Source: Nitrospiraceae bacterium
GTDB taxonomy: Bacteria; Nitrospirota; Nitrospiria; Nitrospirales; Nitrospiraceae
DNA length: 6,297 nucleotides
NCBI GenBank assembly: GCA_005793285.1
Contig: SXPO01000119.1
Span: 1-6,297 of the forward strand
Direction of reading: 5' to 3'
The notes under the pieces were generated by a model. The model made no database searches, was not told the DNA's origin, and saw only the letters and a program-made list of their open reading frames with translations. The position numbers and the translations under genes are program-made. How positions within the stretch are numbered: the first letter of the stretch is position 1; every line of letters starts with the position of its first letter. This document shows, piece by piece, positions 6,082 through 6,297 of this stretch.

Positions 6082-6297
6082 ATGATTCTGAAACGTTGGC
6101 TCGTTGGCGATCCCCTGAAGACGGCACAAGCACGACACGAACGGCTCTCGAAAACCATCGCGCTTCCAATTTTTTCATCGAACGCGATCTCCTCGGTCGC
6201 ATACGGAACTGAAGAAATCCTGCTGGTGCTCGTCCTCGCCGGCACGGCAGCCGTGGCCTGGTCGATTCCGGTCAGTCTGGCCATTCTCTTTCTTGTG
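6082..6297 (+). CDS. APC-superfamily permease, N-terminal part (runs off the window)
   Basis: Only the first 72 codons are present. A short cytoplasmic N-terminus with the pattern RWLVGDPLKTAQARHERLSK (5-24) leads into IALPIFSSNAISSVAYGTEE (26-45), then a hydrophobic stretch from about 46. Family members as I recall them read SSDALSSVAYxxExIL here. This is the conserved first helix of large APC permeases, including the potassium importer KimA (YdaO) and related amino-acid permeases annotated in many bacteria. It is an inner-membrane transporter; whether it carries K+ or amino acids cannot be told from this fragment. Asn35 replaces the Asp I recall at the equivalent position in homologues. The start is well supported because family proteins begin a few residues before the GxPL motif. 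There is no Shine-Dalgarno sequence upstream. The gene is divergent from the oxidase and probably unrelated in function. Confidence 0.85.
   Translation, partial: MILKRWLVGDPLKTAQARHERLSKTIALPIFSSNAISSVAYGTEEILLVLVLAGTAAVAWSIPVSLAILFLV

Noticed and set aside
5882..6085. Plus-strand frame of 67 codons overlapping the permease start
   Set aside because: It has low-complexity Ser/Pro/Arg content, no ribosome site, and lies across the permease promoter.

Overview
The window most resembles a Nitrospira-type (Nitrospirota) genome. The genes are moderately GC-rich, and the large multicopper oxidase and the permease resemble families I associate with that group. This is recognition from memory, not a database result, and the organism is not proven by the sequence.

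Layout from left to right. Positions 1-290 hold no convincing gene. There is a candidate leftward promoter (189-217) and a short palindrome (114-130). Positions 291-797 (minus) encode a small secreted protein of unknown function. A perfect 14-bp-stem hairpin (842-874) lies between it and the stop codon of the next gene. Positions 883-5625 (minus) encode the dominant feature, a 1580-residue secreted six-cupredoxin multicopper oxidase related to the MnxG manganese-oxidase type. Positions 5626-6081 are a 456-bp intergenic region containing the oxidase leader and candidate promoters. Position 6082 onward (plus) is the start of an APC-superfamily permease that runs out of the window.

The oxidase is three tandem copies of a two-cupredoxin unit. 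A full set of copper ligands is present, but the motifs usually found at the C-terminus of a laccase (HxxHxH and HCHxxxHxxxGM) lie in domain 2, upstream of the motifs usually found at the N-terminus (two HxH motifs), which lie in domain 3. Later pairs keep the fold but have progressively lost metal ligands. The small secreted protein downstream is on the same strand and may be co-transcribed through, or attenuated by, the hairpin. Both proteins would act outside the cytoplasm. A role in metal oxidation (Mn, Fe or Cu) is inference from family resemblance. The permease is divergently transcribed and probably functionally unrelated. Its start codon sits where transcription from a good extended -10 element would begin, which suggests a leaderless mRNA.
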